Positions 7,826-16,264 of a stretch of DNA of 53,579 nt are shown here, piece after piece. Each line of letters starts with the position of its first letter. Positions within the stretch are counted from its first letter, which is position 1. Source of the DNA: JAGORM01 sp050255815 (GTDB taxonomy: Bacteria; Patescibacteriota; Microgenomatia; Levybacterales; GWA1-39-11). Location of the stretch: the NCBI GenBank assembly GCA_050255815.1, contig JBLMVJ010000020.1, positions 1 to 53,579 of the forward strand, written 5' to 3'. The notes below the pieces were generated by a model. It was not told the origin of the DNA. It saw only the letters and a program-made list of their open reading frames with translations, and did no database searches. Position numbers and translations under genes: made by a program.

Positions 7826-8795
7826 AAAAACAGTTTCAAAAACCTCCTCTTCCCTTAAAAAAGTAAAAAAAAACGTTTTTAAGAAAAGAAGATTTCCCCA
7901 TCTTTATCTTATTTTTGGGCTGACAGTTTTAAATGTTTTTCTCCTGGTATTATTCATCATTTTGTTTACCCTTATCCAGTTTGTTTCTGTCAGGGATATT
8001 CCTGTGGGGAAGGCACGGCAGACAACATTTTCTTATTTCCTTAAACGCCCGGATCTTTTAACTTCTTCAAAAGCACTTGCAATTTATGATGTAACTTCAA
8101 ATATATTTCTTCTTTCTAAGAACGAAAATTTACGGTTTTCTCCGGCCTCTACTGCAAAAGTGATGTCCCTTTTGGTTGCTTTAGAACATTATCCTTCTGA
8201 TACGGTATTCACCGCAGACTATCCTGCCGTTACCAGAGAGGGTTCTAGGATGGGACTTTTCCTGGGTGAGAAGATTGGCTTTTTGGATCTGCTGTACGGA
8301 GTTATGCTTCCTTCAGGAAATGATGCGATTTATTTAATTGCGGAAAACTATCCGGGAGGAGTAAATGGTTTTGTTTCCAAAATGAACGAAAAAGCGCTTG
8401 AATTAGGGTTAGATAACACCCATTTTGTTGACCCGGCCGGCTATGAGGATGAGAACTATACTACCGCATATGATTTAGCCAGGCTTTGCGCCTACGCCTT
8501 GACCAATCCAACCTTTGCTGAAGTGGTAAAGACACGGGAGAAAACTATATATAATGTAGAACGCACTATTCCCCATCAGCTGAAGAATTTGAATGAATTG
8601 CTATCAATCCCTGGGGTTACCGGTATCAAAACAGGTTTTACCAATGAGGCTGAGGGTGTGCTCACCACTTCTTTTACCTACAATAAACATTCTTATGTGA
8701 TTGTGGTTCTCAGAAGCCAGGACAGATTCCAGGATACGCTGGAGTTGATAAAAGGGATTACCCAGGATTTGAAAGATCAAAACTATGCGTTGTAA
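7809..8795 (+). CDS. D-alanyl-D-alanine carboxypeptidase (peptidase S11)
   Basis: A 328-residue membrane-anchored penicillin-binding protein of the PBP5/DacF type that trims stem peptides of peptidoglycan. A very basic N-terminus (residues 1-30) precedes one transmembrane helix (about 32-58). The three active-site motifs are visible: STAK (S114, K117), SGN (169-171) and KTG (274-276). The short C-terminal tail lacks the usual amphipathic anchor, consistent with N-terminal anchoring. The ATG at 7809 lies inside the end of aspS in another frame (17-base overlap); the longer upstream frame would only add sequence translated from aspS. Confidence 0.9.
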   Translation: MKKKIEKTVSKTSSSLKKVKKNVFKKRRFPHLYLIFGLTVLNVFLLVLFIILFTLIQFVSVRDIPVGKARQTTFSYFLKRPDLLTSSKALAIYDVTSNIFLLSKNENLRFSPASTAKVMSLLVALEHYPSDTVFTADYPAVTREGSRMGLFLGEKIGFLDLLYGVMLPSGNDAIYLIAENYPGGVNGFVSKMNEKALELGLDNTHFVDPAGYEDENYTTAYDLARLCAYALTNPTFAEVVKTREKTIYNVERTIPHQLKNLNELLSIPGVTGIKTGFTNEAEGVLTTSFTYNKHSYVIVVLRSQDRFQDTLELIKGITQDLKDQNYAL

Positions 8796-9812
8796 CTATC
8801 TGGCTATAGCGTCCACGTAGGCCAGGAAATTATTTTTTCCGGTAAAAACTAAAATAGGCATGAGGTATTGTTGGTTATCATCAGTCCCCAAATAGTACCC
8901 CAGGTCAATACTGGTGATTTCAACGGAGGTACCGGGAGCAGGAGAGGCAATAAAACCTTTTCCGTTTTTCAAGTCCTCGTAGGCTACTTCAGACCTTTTT
9001 AGCGGATAAGTAGAAGAGGTGGTAAGGTCCGGTGTAAAATGATGGAATTGTCCTGAGACTACTTCAGGTCCGGTAGTAGGATTTGCAACTAATAAATAGA
9101 GCGGGGAAGTATTATACGTAGGGTAGTAGATAGCTTTTTCGTCTACCTGGTTTTGATAGAAATCAAGGCGGATAATTTGGCCGCTTGACTGGTCTGCGGG
9201 GGTAAGATTCGTGTTTACTATAGTATAGTAAGAAGTCTTTACGTTTTTCATATCTATATCTGAACGGTCAGCACTCAACGCATCCATTAAATCTGTTGTT
9301 GGTTTCAGGTAATCGGTTCCGGAATAAAGGGTTGAAGAAAAGGTTGGGTTGGTTGCAAAGTCAGACTCAACAGAAAAATTAAAGGATACAATATCATAGG
9401 TTAAAATATTATTTTTTCCCGGCTTACTCCATTTGTGTACCGTTGACGTTACAGACTGAAGGTAATTACCATATCCTGCATTTGCTGCTTTGTTCTTTGC
9501 ATTATTCAATGCCGTAATATTTACCGGATTTTGCTTTAGGGCATATACTTTTATGCGGTCCCCAAAACCCGGATACCCCCCCGTAACCGTATTTAGGGTA
9601 AACTCCGGTACTGCCTCATTTGATTTTGGGAAATCTATAGGCGGAAGCGCTCCAAATTTTTGTTCCGGAGGGGGTGCTTTAGGCGGATTCAAAATAGCCA
9701 TAAGCATGCTTCCGCCTTTGAAGAACATGAATATAATTATGGCTAAAACGCTGGCAGCACCGGCGATTTTTAAAATAATCCTGGTTTCTCTGGTGACTTG
9801 AGCAAGCGACAT
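8796..9812 (-). CDS. Conserved membrane-anchored hypothetical protein
   Basis: Not recognised. A 338-residue protein with one N-terminal transmembrane helix (about residues 14-40) and a proline-rich hinge (NPPKAPPPEQKFGALPP), then an extracellular part rich in Thr, Asn, Ser and Tyr, probably beta-structured. No catalytic motif is visible. It ends back to back with the carboxypeptidase gene (stop codons adjacent). I start at ATG 9812 (MSLAQVTRETRIILK) because the upstream extension would cross the promoter region, where TATAAG and the inverted repeat ATCGGAGTTTTCCGAT (9821-9836 region) are found. Confidence 0.65.
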   Translation of the reverse strand: MSLAQVTRETRIILKIAGAASVLAIIIFMFFKGGSMLMAILNPPKAPPPEQKFGALPPIDFPKSNEAVPEFTLNTVTGGYPGFGDRIKVYALKQNPVNITALNNAKNKAANAGYGNYLQSVTSTVHKWSKPGKNNILTYDIVSFNFSVESDFATNPTFSSTLYSGTDYLKPTTDLMDALSADRSDIDMKNVKTSYYTIVNTNLTPADQSSGQIIRLDFYQNQVDEKAIYYPTYNTSPLYLLVANPTTGPEVVSGQFHHFTPDLTTSSTYPLKRSEVAYEDLKNGKGFIASPAPGTSVEITSIDLGYYLGTDDNQQYLMPILVFTGKNNFLAYVDAIAR

Positions 9813-9866
9813 ATTCTTATATCGGAGTTTTCCGATCTTACATTGAGTATATTGTAGAGCCTGTGA

Positions 9867-9872
9867 TAAAAT
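9867..9872 (+). promoter_or_regulatory. gltX -10 box with TG extension
   Basis: TGA-TAAAAT (9864-9872) ends 8 bases before the gltX ATG at 9881, again pointing to a leaderless or almost leaderless mRNA. Confidence 0.5.
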
Positions 9873-9880
9873 CAAGCTGT

Positions 9881-11098
9881 ATGAATAGTCAAGTACGTGT
9901 ACGTTTTGCGCCGAGTCCTACCGGAACCCTTCATGTAGGCGGTGTCAGGACCGCACTTTTTAATTATTTTCTTGCCAGGTCTACCGGTGGTGTCTTTATT
10001 CTCAGAATTGAAGATACAGACCAGGCAAGAAAGGTAGAAGGAGCAGTGGAGCAAATCCGGGAATCACTGCAGTGGCTGGGGGCTGACTGGGATGAATTAG
10101 TGACCCAATCCCAACGCCTTGATGTATACAAAAAATATGCTGATCAGCTGGTTTCAGAAGGAAAAGCAAAAGTAGATGAAGGGGCAATCAGATTTATTAC
10201 TCCTAAAGAAGGAATAACCGGCTGGACAGATGCAGTTGGGAATAAAGAAATTTCTTTTGCAAATAAAGATATTGAGGATTTTATTATTTTAAAAAAAGAC
10301 GGTTATCCTACTTACCACCTTGCAAATGTAGTAGACGACCACCTGATGGAAATTTCCCATGTAATCCGTGGAGAAGATTGGATTCCTTCAGCACCAAAGC
10401 ACCTTATGTTGTATAAGTCATTTGGCTGGAACCCGCCCATTTTTGCCCATGTCCCAAATATTTTAGGTACTGACGGGAAAAAGCTTTCAAAACGCAGGGG
10501 AGCAAAATCAGTCCTTGATTTTAAGCATGAAGGTTATTTGTCGGAAGCATTATTGAATTATTTGATGCTTTTAGGATGGTCTCCAAAAGATAATCGGGAA
10601 ATTTTGGGCCGGAATGAATTACAAAAAGAATTTAAGCTGGAAAATGTAAACTCAGCACCTGCAGTCTTTGATGAACGGAAGCTATTGTGGATGAATGGCG
10701 AATATATTAGGGAATTTAAAATTCAAGATTTAAAATTTAAAATTTTAGAATACGACCCACAGATTTCCTCCCTTCATCATTTTAATGAGTATTTGTCGCT
10801 GGCACAGACCAGGATGAAGACGCTTGCAGACTTTCGGGAACTTGCAGAAAATAAAAAAACAGAACTTTCTGAGAAACAAAAAGAACTGGCAAAAAATCTT
10901 ATTGAAGCATTTCAAAGTATCGCATGGAATAAGGATGAAATTCTAAAAACCGCATTTAATGTCCGGGATAACCTGGGCCTTTCTACAAAAGACTTATACG
11001 TCGTACTGACCGGAAAACCCCAGGGACTGCCGCTTGCAGAGAAGCTGGAAACTGACGGGCAGGAGGAGACAATAATTTTTCTCCAAAAACAAATATGA
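9881..11098 (+). CDS. gltX: Glutamyl-tRNA synthetase (shortened)
   Basis: A 405-residue class I synthetase: PSPTGTLHVGG (residues 11-21, HIGH-equivalent HVGG), the RIEDTDQAR signature, HVIRGEDWIPSAPKH, and KLSKRRG as KMSKS. The usual enzyme is about 460-490 residues; the C-terminal anticodon-binding part is shortened. A short-period repeat at 10711-10750 encodes the segment EFKIQDLKFKILEYD at the junction to the anticodon domain. With a tRNA-Gln present and no GlnRS in view, it may be non-discriminating. ATG 9881 is chosen over an upstream GTG (9863), which lies within the -10 box. Confidence 0.92.
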   Translation: MNSQVRVRFAPSPTGTLHVGGVRTALFNYFLARSTGGVFILRIEDTDQARKVEGAVEQIRESLQWLGADWDELVTQSQRLDVYKKYADQLVSEGKAKVDEGAIRFITPKEGITGWTDAVGNKEISFANKDIEDFIILKKDGYPTYHLANVVDDHLMEISHVIRGEDWIPSAPKHLMLYKSFGWNPPIFAHVPNILGTDGKKLSKRRGAKSVLDFKHEGYLSEALLNYLMLLGWSPKDNREILGRNELQKEFKLENVNSAPAVFDERKLLWMNGEYIREFKIQDLKFKILEYDPQISSLHHFNEYLSLAQTRMKTLADFRELAENKKTELSEKQKELAKNLIEAFQSIAWNKDEILKTAFNVRDNLGLSTKDLYVVLTGKPQGLPLAEKLETDGQEETIIFLQKQI

Positions 11099-11679
11099 TT
11101 AAACAGACTGCCCGGTTTATATCCTTCCTTTTCCACCCTTTTTTTATTGCAATTATTGCAACGTTTTTGATAGTTTTTAAAAATACCTCTAACCTGGTTA
11201 CGTCTTTAGAATGGTCTTTAGTAGCAGGACTATTTTCCCTTATTGTATTTATTTTTGAGTATTATGGTGTAAAAAAAGGATACTTTTCCAACTTTGATGT
11301 TTCCCGGAGGAGGCAACGTGCGCCGCTTTTTACCTTTGTTATTGTTACCATGCTGGCCTTTATACTCATGCTATTTGTCCTGCACGGCCCCATGCAGCTT
11401 ATTATAGGAGCAGCCTGTCTTACCGTAAGCATCCTGATTTTAAGTGTGGTGAACATGTGGGTAAAGGCTTCGGTGCATGTGGCTGGTATATCCGCATTCC
11501 TTCTTTCCATGGGAATAATTTATGGCGGATATGTTTACCTGGCAATATTCCTTATTCCTTTGGTCGCATGGTCCCGCGTAAAAATCCACCGGCATACTAT
11601 TCCGGAAGTGATTACGGGAGGATGTTTGGGAATTTTTCTGACCATGCTTTCATACCTTGTGGTACAATATTTACATTAG
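11095..11679 (+). CDS. PAP2-like integral membrane phosphatase
   Basis: A 194-residue protein with about six transmembrane helices. Two remnants of the PAP2 phosphatase signature are visible in the C-terminal half: SVHVAG (equivalent of the PSGH motif) and SRVKIHRHTIPE, which fits SRx5HxxxD with Glu in place of the last Asp. PAP2 enzymes remove phosphate from lipid or undecaprenyl pyrophosphates. It overlaps the gltX stop by 4 bases and precedes a diacylglycerol/undecaprenol kinase gene, so a joint role in lipid carrier recycling is plausible. The degenerate motifs leave activity uncertain. Confidence 0.65.
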   Translation: MIKQTARFISFLFHPFFIAIIATFLIVFKNTSNLVTSLEWSLVAGLFSLIVFIFEYYGVKKGYFSNFDVSRRRQRAPLFTFVIVTMLAFILMLFVLHGPMQLIIGAACLTVSILILSVVNMWVKASVHVAGISAFLLSMGIIYGGYVYLAIFLIPLVAWSRVKIHRHTIPEVITGGCLGIFLTMLSYLVVQYLH

Positions 11680-11681
11680 TT

Positions 11682-12050
11682 ATGGTTATTTTTAAATCAT
11701 TTAAATACGCATCTGAAGGAATTGTCTATGCAATTTACCATAACCTCAATATGAGGATCCACATTCTTGCGGCTATCCTGGTGATTGCTGCAAGCATCTA
11801 TTTTGATGTAACTCCTTTTGAGATGGGAATTTTAGGTACCATGATACTTTTGGTGATCTGTACCGAAATGATTAATACTTCGCTTGAAGAAATGACGGAT
11901 CTAATTACTATGGAGCATAGGAAAGAAGCAAAGCATGCAAAGGATGTAGCTGCCGGGATGGTGTTAGTGAGCAGTATTGGATCTATTATTGTGGGAGTCC
12001 TTATTTTTCTTCCCCATATTCTGCGTATTTTTGAACATCCCGTCCGTTAG
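11682..12050 (+). CDS. dgkA: Diacylglycerol/undecaprenol kinase (DgkA family)
   Basis: A 122-residue membrane kinase with three hydrophobic helices. The family hallmarks EGIVYAIYHNLNMRIH near the start and CTEMINTSLEEMTDLI followed by KHAKDVAAGMVL are present; the E-x-INT-E and KD-AAGAV signatures bind nucleotide and lipid. In Gram-positive-like bacteria this family phosphorylates undecaprenol. I use the ATG at 11682 (MVIFKSFKYASEG), two bases after the upstream stop; the longer frame from 11457 is only overlap with the PAP2 gene. It overlaps the convergent next gene by 4 bases. Confidence 0.9.
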   Translation: MVIFKSFKYASEGIVYAIYHNLNMRIHILAAILVIAASIYFDVTPFEMGILGTMILLVICTEMINTSLEEMTDLITMEHRKEAKHAKDVAAGMVLVSSIGSIIVGVLIFLPHILRIFEHPVR

Positions 12051-12307
12051 TTTTCAGAATCCCCTGATTTGGAATGCGCGGTGGTAAGTGCTAAAATCTC
12101 AGAAAGTTTTTTTACAAATTTTTTTGCATGGTCTTTACTCATACCAATCCTGCTTACCACCTGGAACTGGTTTTGGCCAGCACCTTTCTGGCAAACATCT
12201 ATAATTACCCCGTCTTCATTAACGTTCATAAAAACCATATCCGTGTAAAGGATAGGCAGATTTTGTGGAAGGCTCACTTGTATATTTTGTTCTTCCAGTT
12301 TTTTCAT
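12047..12307 (-). CDS. DUF3467-like small protein
   Basis: An 86-residue protein with the layout LPILYTDMVFMNVNEDGVIIDVCQ...QVVSRIGMSKDHAKKFVKKLSEIL, which matches the DUF3467 family (small, function unknown). It is soluble. A TGT-TATAAT box (12316-12324) ends 8 bases before the ATG. It overlaps the end of dgkA by 4 bases on the opposite strand. Confidence 0.7.
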   Translation of the reverse strand: MKKLEEQNIQVSLPQNLPILYTDMVFMNVNEDGVIIDVCQKGAGQNQFQVVSRIGMSKDHAKKFVKKLSEILALTTAHSKSGDSEN

Positions 12308-12316
12308 AATATGTAA

Positions 12317-12637
12317 TTATAACACTTTTGAGCCCGCAGGGATCTCTTTTTCCGGATGCAGGAGAACCGGAGTTCCATTGTCATCCGCTGCCAGGATCAT
12401 TCCCTGGCTCTCTATACCCCTGAACGTTTTTGGCTGTAAATTTGTCACAACCGGAATCATCTTTCCTATAAAATACTCAGGCTGGAAGAATTCGCGGATT
12501 GCCGTGAGAACCGTTCTTTGTTCTTCCCCAAAATCTATGGTAAGCTTTATAAGCTTGTCGGTCTCAGGAACTGCTTCAGCTGCAGTAACTTTGCCAATTT
12601 TTATTTCAATTTTTTTGAAGTCAGCTATATCTATCAT
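12317..12637 (-). CDS. tRNA-binding domain protein (MetRS beta/CsaA-like)
   Basis: A 106-residue free-standing OB-fold tRNA-binding domain of the type found at the C-terminus of MetRS. Characteristic parts are DFKKIEIKIGKV near the start, VPETDKLIKLTIDFG, NLQPKTFRGIESQGMILAA and the GS-V ending. It may act in trans with a MetRS lacking this domain, or be a CsaA-like chaperone. The ATG at 12637 (MIDIADFKK) follows an extended TGG-TAGAAT box by 7 bases and also has AGAAGGA directly upstream. The longer frame from 12670 would include the promoter. Confidence 0.85.
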   Translation of the reverse strand: MIDIADFKKIEIKIGKVTAAEAVPETDKLIKLTIDFGEEQRTVLTAIREFFQPEYFIGKMIPVVTNLQPKTFRGIESQGMILAADDNGTPVLLHPEKEIPAGSKVL

Positions 12638-12707
12638 TCCTTCTATTCTACCATATTTATCAGGCCTCAAATCATTTTTAAGTTTTACCGTTTAGATTTT
12701 TGAAAAC

Positions 12708-12716
12708 TGCTATAAT
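12708..12716 (+). promoter_or_regulatory. Extended -10 promoter of the AI-2E-type permease
   Basis: TGC-TATAAT ends 6 bases before the ATG at 12723, with no recognisable -35 box and no Shine-Dalgarno. It is among the clearest leaderless arrangements here. Confidence 0.65.
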
Positions 12717-12722
12717 GAATGT

Positions 12723-13718
12723 ATGGAGCGGGTAGAAACCGGTTTGAAACACCACATCCTCAAGAACCATATTATTGTAGCCCTTCTTTTTGTCCTTTCA
12801 TTATGGTTCATTGTGCAGCTTCGTGAAATTCTGGTAATCCTTTTCATGGGTTACATTCTCATGGTTGCGCTGCTTCCCTATGTAGAATTTTTAGTTAAGC
12901 ATAAAATCCCCAGAGCTTTGGCAGCAGGTATAGTGTATTTTGTTGTCCTTGCGGTGGTAGCTCTTTTAATAGTCCCTCTTATTCCCTTTTTCTCAACTCA
13001 ATTCCAGTCGCTTATTCGCTCTTTTCCCGCATACCTGAATGGTATTTTAAAATTGTTACGAGTTGAGATGAATCCTTCCCAGATTCAGGCATTTATTGTA
13101 TCCCAACTAAATGCTATTGGTTCCAGCGCTTTTGCCGTGACAGGAGCAATATTAGGTACTGTATTTTCAACTTTCCTTGTTTTTGTTATTAGTTTTTACT
13201 TAACCCTAGATTATGAACGGATGAAACGGGAGCTGAGTCTCCTGTTCCCTAAAAACCAAAAAGAAAAAATGATGGATATTTTAATGCAGGTTGAAGATAA
13301 ACTGGGCGCATGGTTTAGGGGTCAAATTGTGCTATGTTTTTCAATAGGCTTACTTACCTGGATAGCATTATCAATTATTAATTTTCCGTTTGCACTCCCC
13401 CTGGCACTTTTGGCAGGTCTTTTAGAGATTATTCCAACCATAGGCCCTATCCTTTCTGCGGTTCCGGCTGCTATAGTTGCCCTTTCTATCTCACCCGGTA
13501 TGACATTTCTGGTGATCCTTATTTACATAGGGATTCAGGCCCTGGAAAATAATCTCTTTGTTCCCAAAATAATGCAGCGGGCAGTAGGATTAAATCCTAT
13601 TCTTATTATTATAGGAATCAGTGTGGGGGCGACCCTTATGGGGATTATTGGAGCCTTGTTATCTATTCCTTTTATTGCTATGCTCATCATTATTATCAGA
13701 AATATTTCTGAAGAATAG
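12723..13718 (+). CDS. AI-2E family transporter (PerM-like)
   Basis: A 331-residue polytopic protein of the AI-2E/UPF0118 exporter superfamily. It has N-terminal helices (about 15-85), a central soluble part (about 95-145), and a cluster of helices ending in the typical PFALPLALLAGLLEIIPTIGP and GLNPILIIIGISVGATLMG regions. Substrates of relatives include signalling molecules and Na+/H+; nothing here identifies the substrate. It is monocistronic, leaderless by prediction, and followed by a transcription-factor gene with its own promoter. Confidence 0.88.
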   Translation: MERVETGLKHHILKNHIIVALLFVLSLWFIVQLREILVILFMGYILMVALLPYVEFLVKHKIPRALAAGIVYFVVLAVVALLIVPLIPFFSTQFQSLIRSFPAYLNGILKLLRVEMNPSQIQAFIVSQLNAIGSSAFAVTGAILGTVFSTFLVFVISFYLTLDYERMKRELSLLFPKNQKEKMMDILMQVEDKLGAWFRGQIVLCFSIGLLTWIALSIINFPFALPLALLAGLLEIIPTIGPILSAVPAAIVALSISPGMTFLVILIYIGIQALENNLFVPKIMQRAVGLNPILIIIGISVGATLMGIIGALLSIPFIAMLIIIIRNISEE

Positions 13719-13737
13719 TAATGTGTAATTTAGCCCC

Positions 13738-13765
13738 TTGATTCCATCTTTTTCTTTGTTATAAT
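13738..13765 (+). promoter_or_regulatory. Promoter of the winged-helix gene
   Basis: TTGATT (13738-13743), 16-base spacer ending in TGT, and TATAAT (13760-13765). The start site would be about 33 bases before the ATG at 13805, and the leader shows no Shine-Dalgarno. Confidence 0.6.
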
Positions 13766-13804
13766 TCCATAAGAACTGCCTCATAATCCTCTGCCTTTTT
13801 CTAC

Positions 13805-14086
13805 ATGGAACTTATTTTAGATACGAAAAAAAGGACGGTCACCAGGGGTGGAAGAACTATTAAGTTGTCCCCACGGGAAATGAATTTGCTTTCTTATTTT
13901 ATCCGCAATAAAAATAATATAGTTGACAGAAAAAATCTCCTCATTAATATTTGGAATTATGCGCCTGATATTGATACGCGGGTAGTAGATGTATATGTGG
14001 GATATCTGCGAAGAAAGATTGATAGCGGATATTCAAAAAAACTAATACATTCCGTACGCGGCTTAGGGTACCTCTTTAAAGAATAG
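13805..14086 (+). CDS. Stand-alone OmpR/PhoB-type winged-helix DNA-binding protein
   Basis: A 93-residue protein that consists only of the Trans_reg_C domain: RTIKLSPREMNLLSYFIRN, then VDRKNLLINIWNY, TRVVDVYVGYLRRKI and HSVRGLGYLF, the recognition helix and wing of OmpR-family regulators. The receiver domain is absent, and the upstream sequence is promoter, not a lost receiver. It may be constitutively active or pair with a separate receiver. A PAS histidine kinase without a regulator is at 27.7 kb, but there is no positional link. Confidence 0.88.
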   Translation: MELILDTKKRTVTRGGRTIKLSPREMNLLSYFIRNKNNIVDRKNLLINIWNYAPDIDTRVVDVYVGYLRRKIDSGYSKKLIHSVRGLGYLFKE

Positions 14087-14106
14087 TATCTACTTGCTGA
14101 AAATGA

Positions 14107-14136
14107 AAACGAGCAAACCACAAGGCTTGCTCGTTT
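14107..14136. terminator. Bidirectional hairpin terminator
   Basis: A 10-bp stem AAACGAGCAA/TTGCTCGTTT with a 10-base loop between convergent genes. T-rich sequence follows in the minus direction (TCATTTTC), so it best serves the Pro/Gly-rich miniprotein gene. Confidence 0.7.
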
Positions 14137-14159
14137 CCGGTTTCGAAACCAAAATTCCC

Positions 14160-14348
14160 TTACATTCCAGGAGCCGCCGGAGGTGTTCCTCCTCCCATAT
14201 CAGTTCCTCCTGTTGAAGGTTCCGGTGTTGGGGCTGCTGGTTCCGGAGCTGCAGGCATTCCTCCGCCCATGTCTGGTACTGGAGCTGCTGGTTCCGGAGC
14301 CGGAGGAGTCTGTGCAGGCATTCCGCCTTGGTTTTGTGTATCATCCAT
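14160..14348 (-). CDS. Pro/Gly/Met-rich miniprotein (62 aa)
   Basis: Not a recognised family. The 62-residue protein is almost all Pro, Ala, Gly, Glu and Met and contains two copies of an APEPAAP...DMGGG unit (PAPEPAAPVPDMGGGMP and PAAPEPAAPTPEP...DMGGG). It is probably disordered. The start has a strong Shine-Dalgarno (GGGGAGGTGA, about 11 bases before the ATG), unlike most neighbours, and a strong hairpin terminator follows, so it is likely a real, well-expressed gene. Confidence 0.6.
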   Translation of the reverse strand: MDDTQNQGGMPAQTPPAPEPAAPVPDMGGGMPAAPEPAAPTPEPSTGGTDMGGGTPPAAPGM

Positions 14349-14429
14349 TATTCATATTCACCTCCCCTATTTACTTACCATTTCATTGTTTCATAATTTA
14401 AAACACTACGCAAGACAACTGGGTAACTC

Positions 14430-16130
14430 TTACTTTTTATCAAGCTTTGATTGAATCGCATCTATAACTTGTTGGGTGGTTAGCGTAGGAAACAACTTAT
14501 AAGATTTTTGTGCTTCGCCCAGGGCCTCCGGAAGCTTGCCCATATTGTAATGTGCCAGGGAAAGTGTGATCCATAATTTTGCTGATAAAGGATATTTTTG
14601 TATTGCCTTTCTTATAAAAGTTTCCGCTTCCTTATTTTTACTCGAGAGTACTAGGACCCGGGCAATATTTTCGTACATAGGAAGACGGTCATTTAAGGAT
14701 AATGCCTTTTTATAATATAAGTAAGCATTATGGTAATTCTCATTATGTTCCTCAATAGTGCCCAGGTTGTTTACCGCTATCCATAAATGAGGTTCTATAT
14801 TTAAAGCTTGTCTAAAATGGACTTGGGCCTGCATAATATTGCCCGCTTTAAAATATTCGTCTCCTAAATTATTCTCCAAAAGCGCGCTTTGTGAAGTTTT
14901 TGCATCAGCTGCGTAGAGAGTAAAAGCGTCTTTCCATTGGGTATTTCTAACCATAGTCCTGAGCGAGAATATGAAGCATAGAAATATAAGGCTCAAAAAA
15001 ATAACCTGTTCTTTTTTAGGAAAGCGTTGAATTCCCAGGTTTATCATGATTCCTATTAAACCTATAATTCCAACTGATGAGAAATAAAACCATCTGGTAG
15101 CAACAGTTGCATCAAGCGGGATGATTTGCAGATGCGGAATAATCCCTAATAAAAACCAAAACAAGAAAAAAATGAATAATTTAGATTCTGTAAAGTGCTT
15201 CTTTACCAAACGGATATAGAAAAGACAAAGAGACCCTAAAAATATCACAGTAAGGAAAAAAGGAAGCAAGAATGTTCCCAAATTAAAAGTATGTATGACC
15301 CATTGTTGAGTAAAGCCTAAATTGTCCGGATAGAAAAACGTTTTTATATAGTAGAAAAAGATAATAGGTATATGGAGGAGCCTATTGAAAAACGGGACTT
15401 TTGCAAAAGGAGGCGGTTCAATCCAAAATATATTCGTACTTTGGGAAGAAAACCTTAACATTATATATAAGAAAACTGCACCAAAAATAGAGAAAAGTAT
15501 TTTTTTTATATTTTTCTTTTTAAAGAAAAGGAAATTGCAGAAAGCGATAATGGAAAAAAGGATGCCAGTTTCTTTTGATAACAGGGAAAGCAAAAGCAGG
15601 ATAGAAAGGAGCAGGTATTGTTTACCGGAAAGATTTTTCTTCAAGCTTAGTAATAATGCGGACATACCAAAGAAGAAAAAAAGAACGTCCTGAATATTTG
15701 AGACGTAAACAGCGTTCTCCTGGTTTATGGGGTGGATTAAAAAAAGTATTGCAAGAAGGTATGATAAATTTTTCTTCAGGAATTTTGAAAATAATATATA
15801 AACAAGGAAGGCATTTATGGTAACCAGAATGATTTGGATAAAATGGAAAATAAAGGGGTTTGGGCCAAAAAACAAACGAAGTGAATAGATATAAAAAAGC
15901 ATAAGGGGTTTATAATAGCCGGAAAGAAGGGGACCGGCTTCTAAAACCTGATGATGGTAGAAAAAAACTTTGAAGAGGTCAAAAAAAGAATTAACCAGGG
16001 CATAATTATAAACCTGATCCATATCATCACCTACAAAACCGGATGAAAAAGTTTGCAGATAGACGAAGCAAGAAATAAGAAGCAGAATAAGAAAAAACCT
16101 TTTGCTCTCTATTTTTTTAAAGAGGCTCAT
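14430..16130 (-). CDS. Membrane glycosyltransferase-like protein with C-terminal TPRs
   Basis: A 566-residue protein. The first 390 residues hold about 10-11 hydrophobic helices with a GDDMDQV acidic motif right after the first helix (about residues 33-39), the position of catalytic Asp in GT-C glycosyltransferases. From about residue 405 the protein has TPR repeats (ALLENNLGDEYFKAGN, HLWIAVNNLGTIEEHNENYHNAYLYY, AKLWITLSLAHYNMGKLPEAL). This TMTC-like layout suggests transfer of sugars from a polyprenyl carrier to exported proteins or glycans; the substrate is unknown. TGG-TATAGT ends 9 bases before the ATG. Confidence 0.7.
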   Translation of the reverse strand: MSLFKKIESKRFFLILLLISCFVYLQTFSSGFVGDDMDQVYNYALVNSFFDLFKVFFYHHQVLEAGPLLSGYYKPLMLFYIYSLRLFFGPNPFIFHFIQIILVTINAFLVYILFSKFLKKNLSYLLAILFLIHPINQENAVYVSNIQDVLFFFFGMSALLLSLKKNLSGKQYLLLSILLLLSLLSKETGILFSIIAFCNFLFFKKKNIKKILFSIFGAVFLYIMLRFSSQSTNIFWIEPPPFAKVPFFNRLLHIPIIFFYYIKTFFYPDNLGFTQQWVIHTFNLGTFLLPFFLTVIFLGSLCLFYIRLVKKHFTESKLFIFFLFWFLLGIIPHLQIIPLDATVATRWFYFSSVGIIGLIGIMINLGIQRFPKKEQVIFLSLIFLCFIFSLRTMVRNTQWKDAFTLYAADAKTSQSALLENNLGDEYFKAGNIMQAQVHFRQALNIEPHLWIAVNNLGTIEEHNENYHNAYLYYKKALSLNDRLPMYENIARVLVLSSKNKEAETFIRKAIQKYPLSAKLWITLSLAHYNMGKLPEALGEAQKSYKLFPTLTTQQVIDAIQSKLDKK

Positions 16131-16264
16131 GACATTCTAACTATACCAAATCAGCCGTGAAATATCTTGCAGTCCTCTTACTGTATTTTGACTGCTGGCT
16201 TAAACTGAACCGCTACCATTCTGTATATGAATACAAAGAGGAATCTGAAGGGAGGTGTTTATAT

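Noticed and set aside
11457..11681. N-terminal extension of the dgkA frame
   Set aside because: It overlaps the PAP2-like gene in another frame and is Gly/Trp-rich noise; the kinase begins at 11682 just after the upstream stop.
16187..16264. TTGACT as promoter of the GlsB-like gene
   Set aside because: No acceptable -10 box at 16-18 bases; a different sigma factor is possible but cannot be supported.
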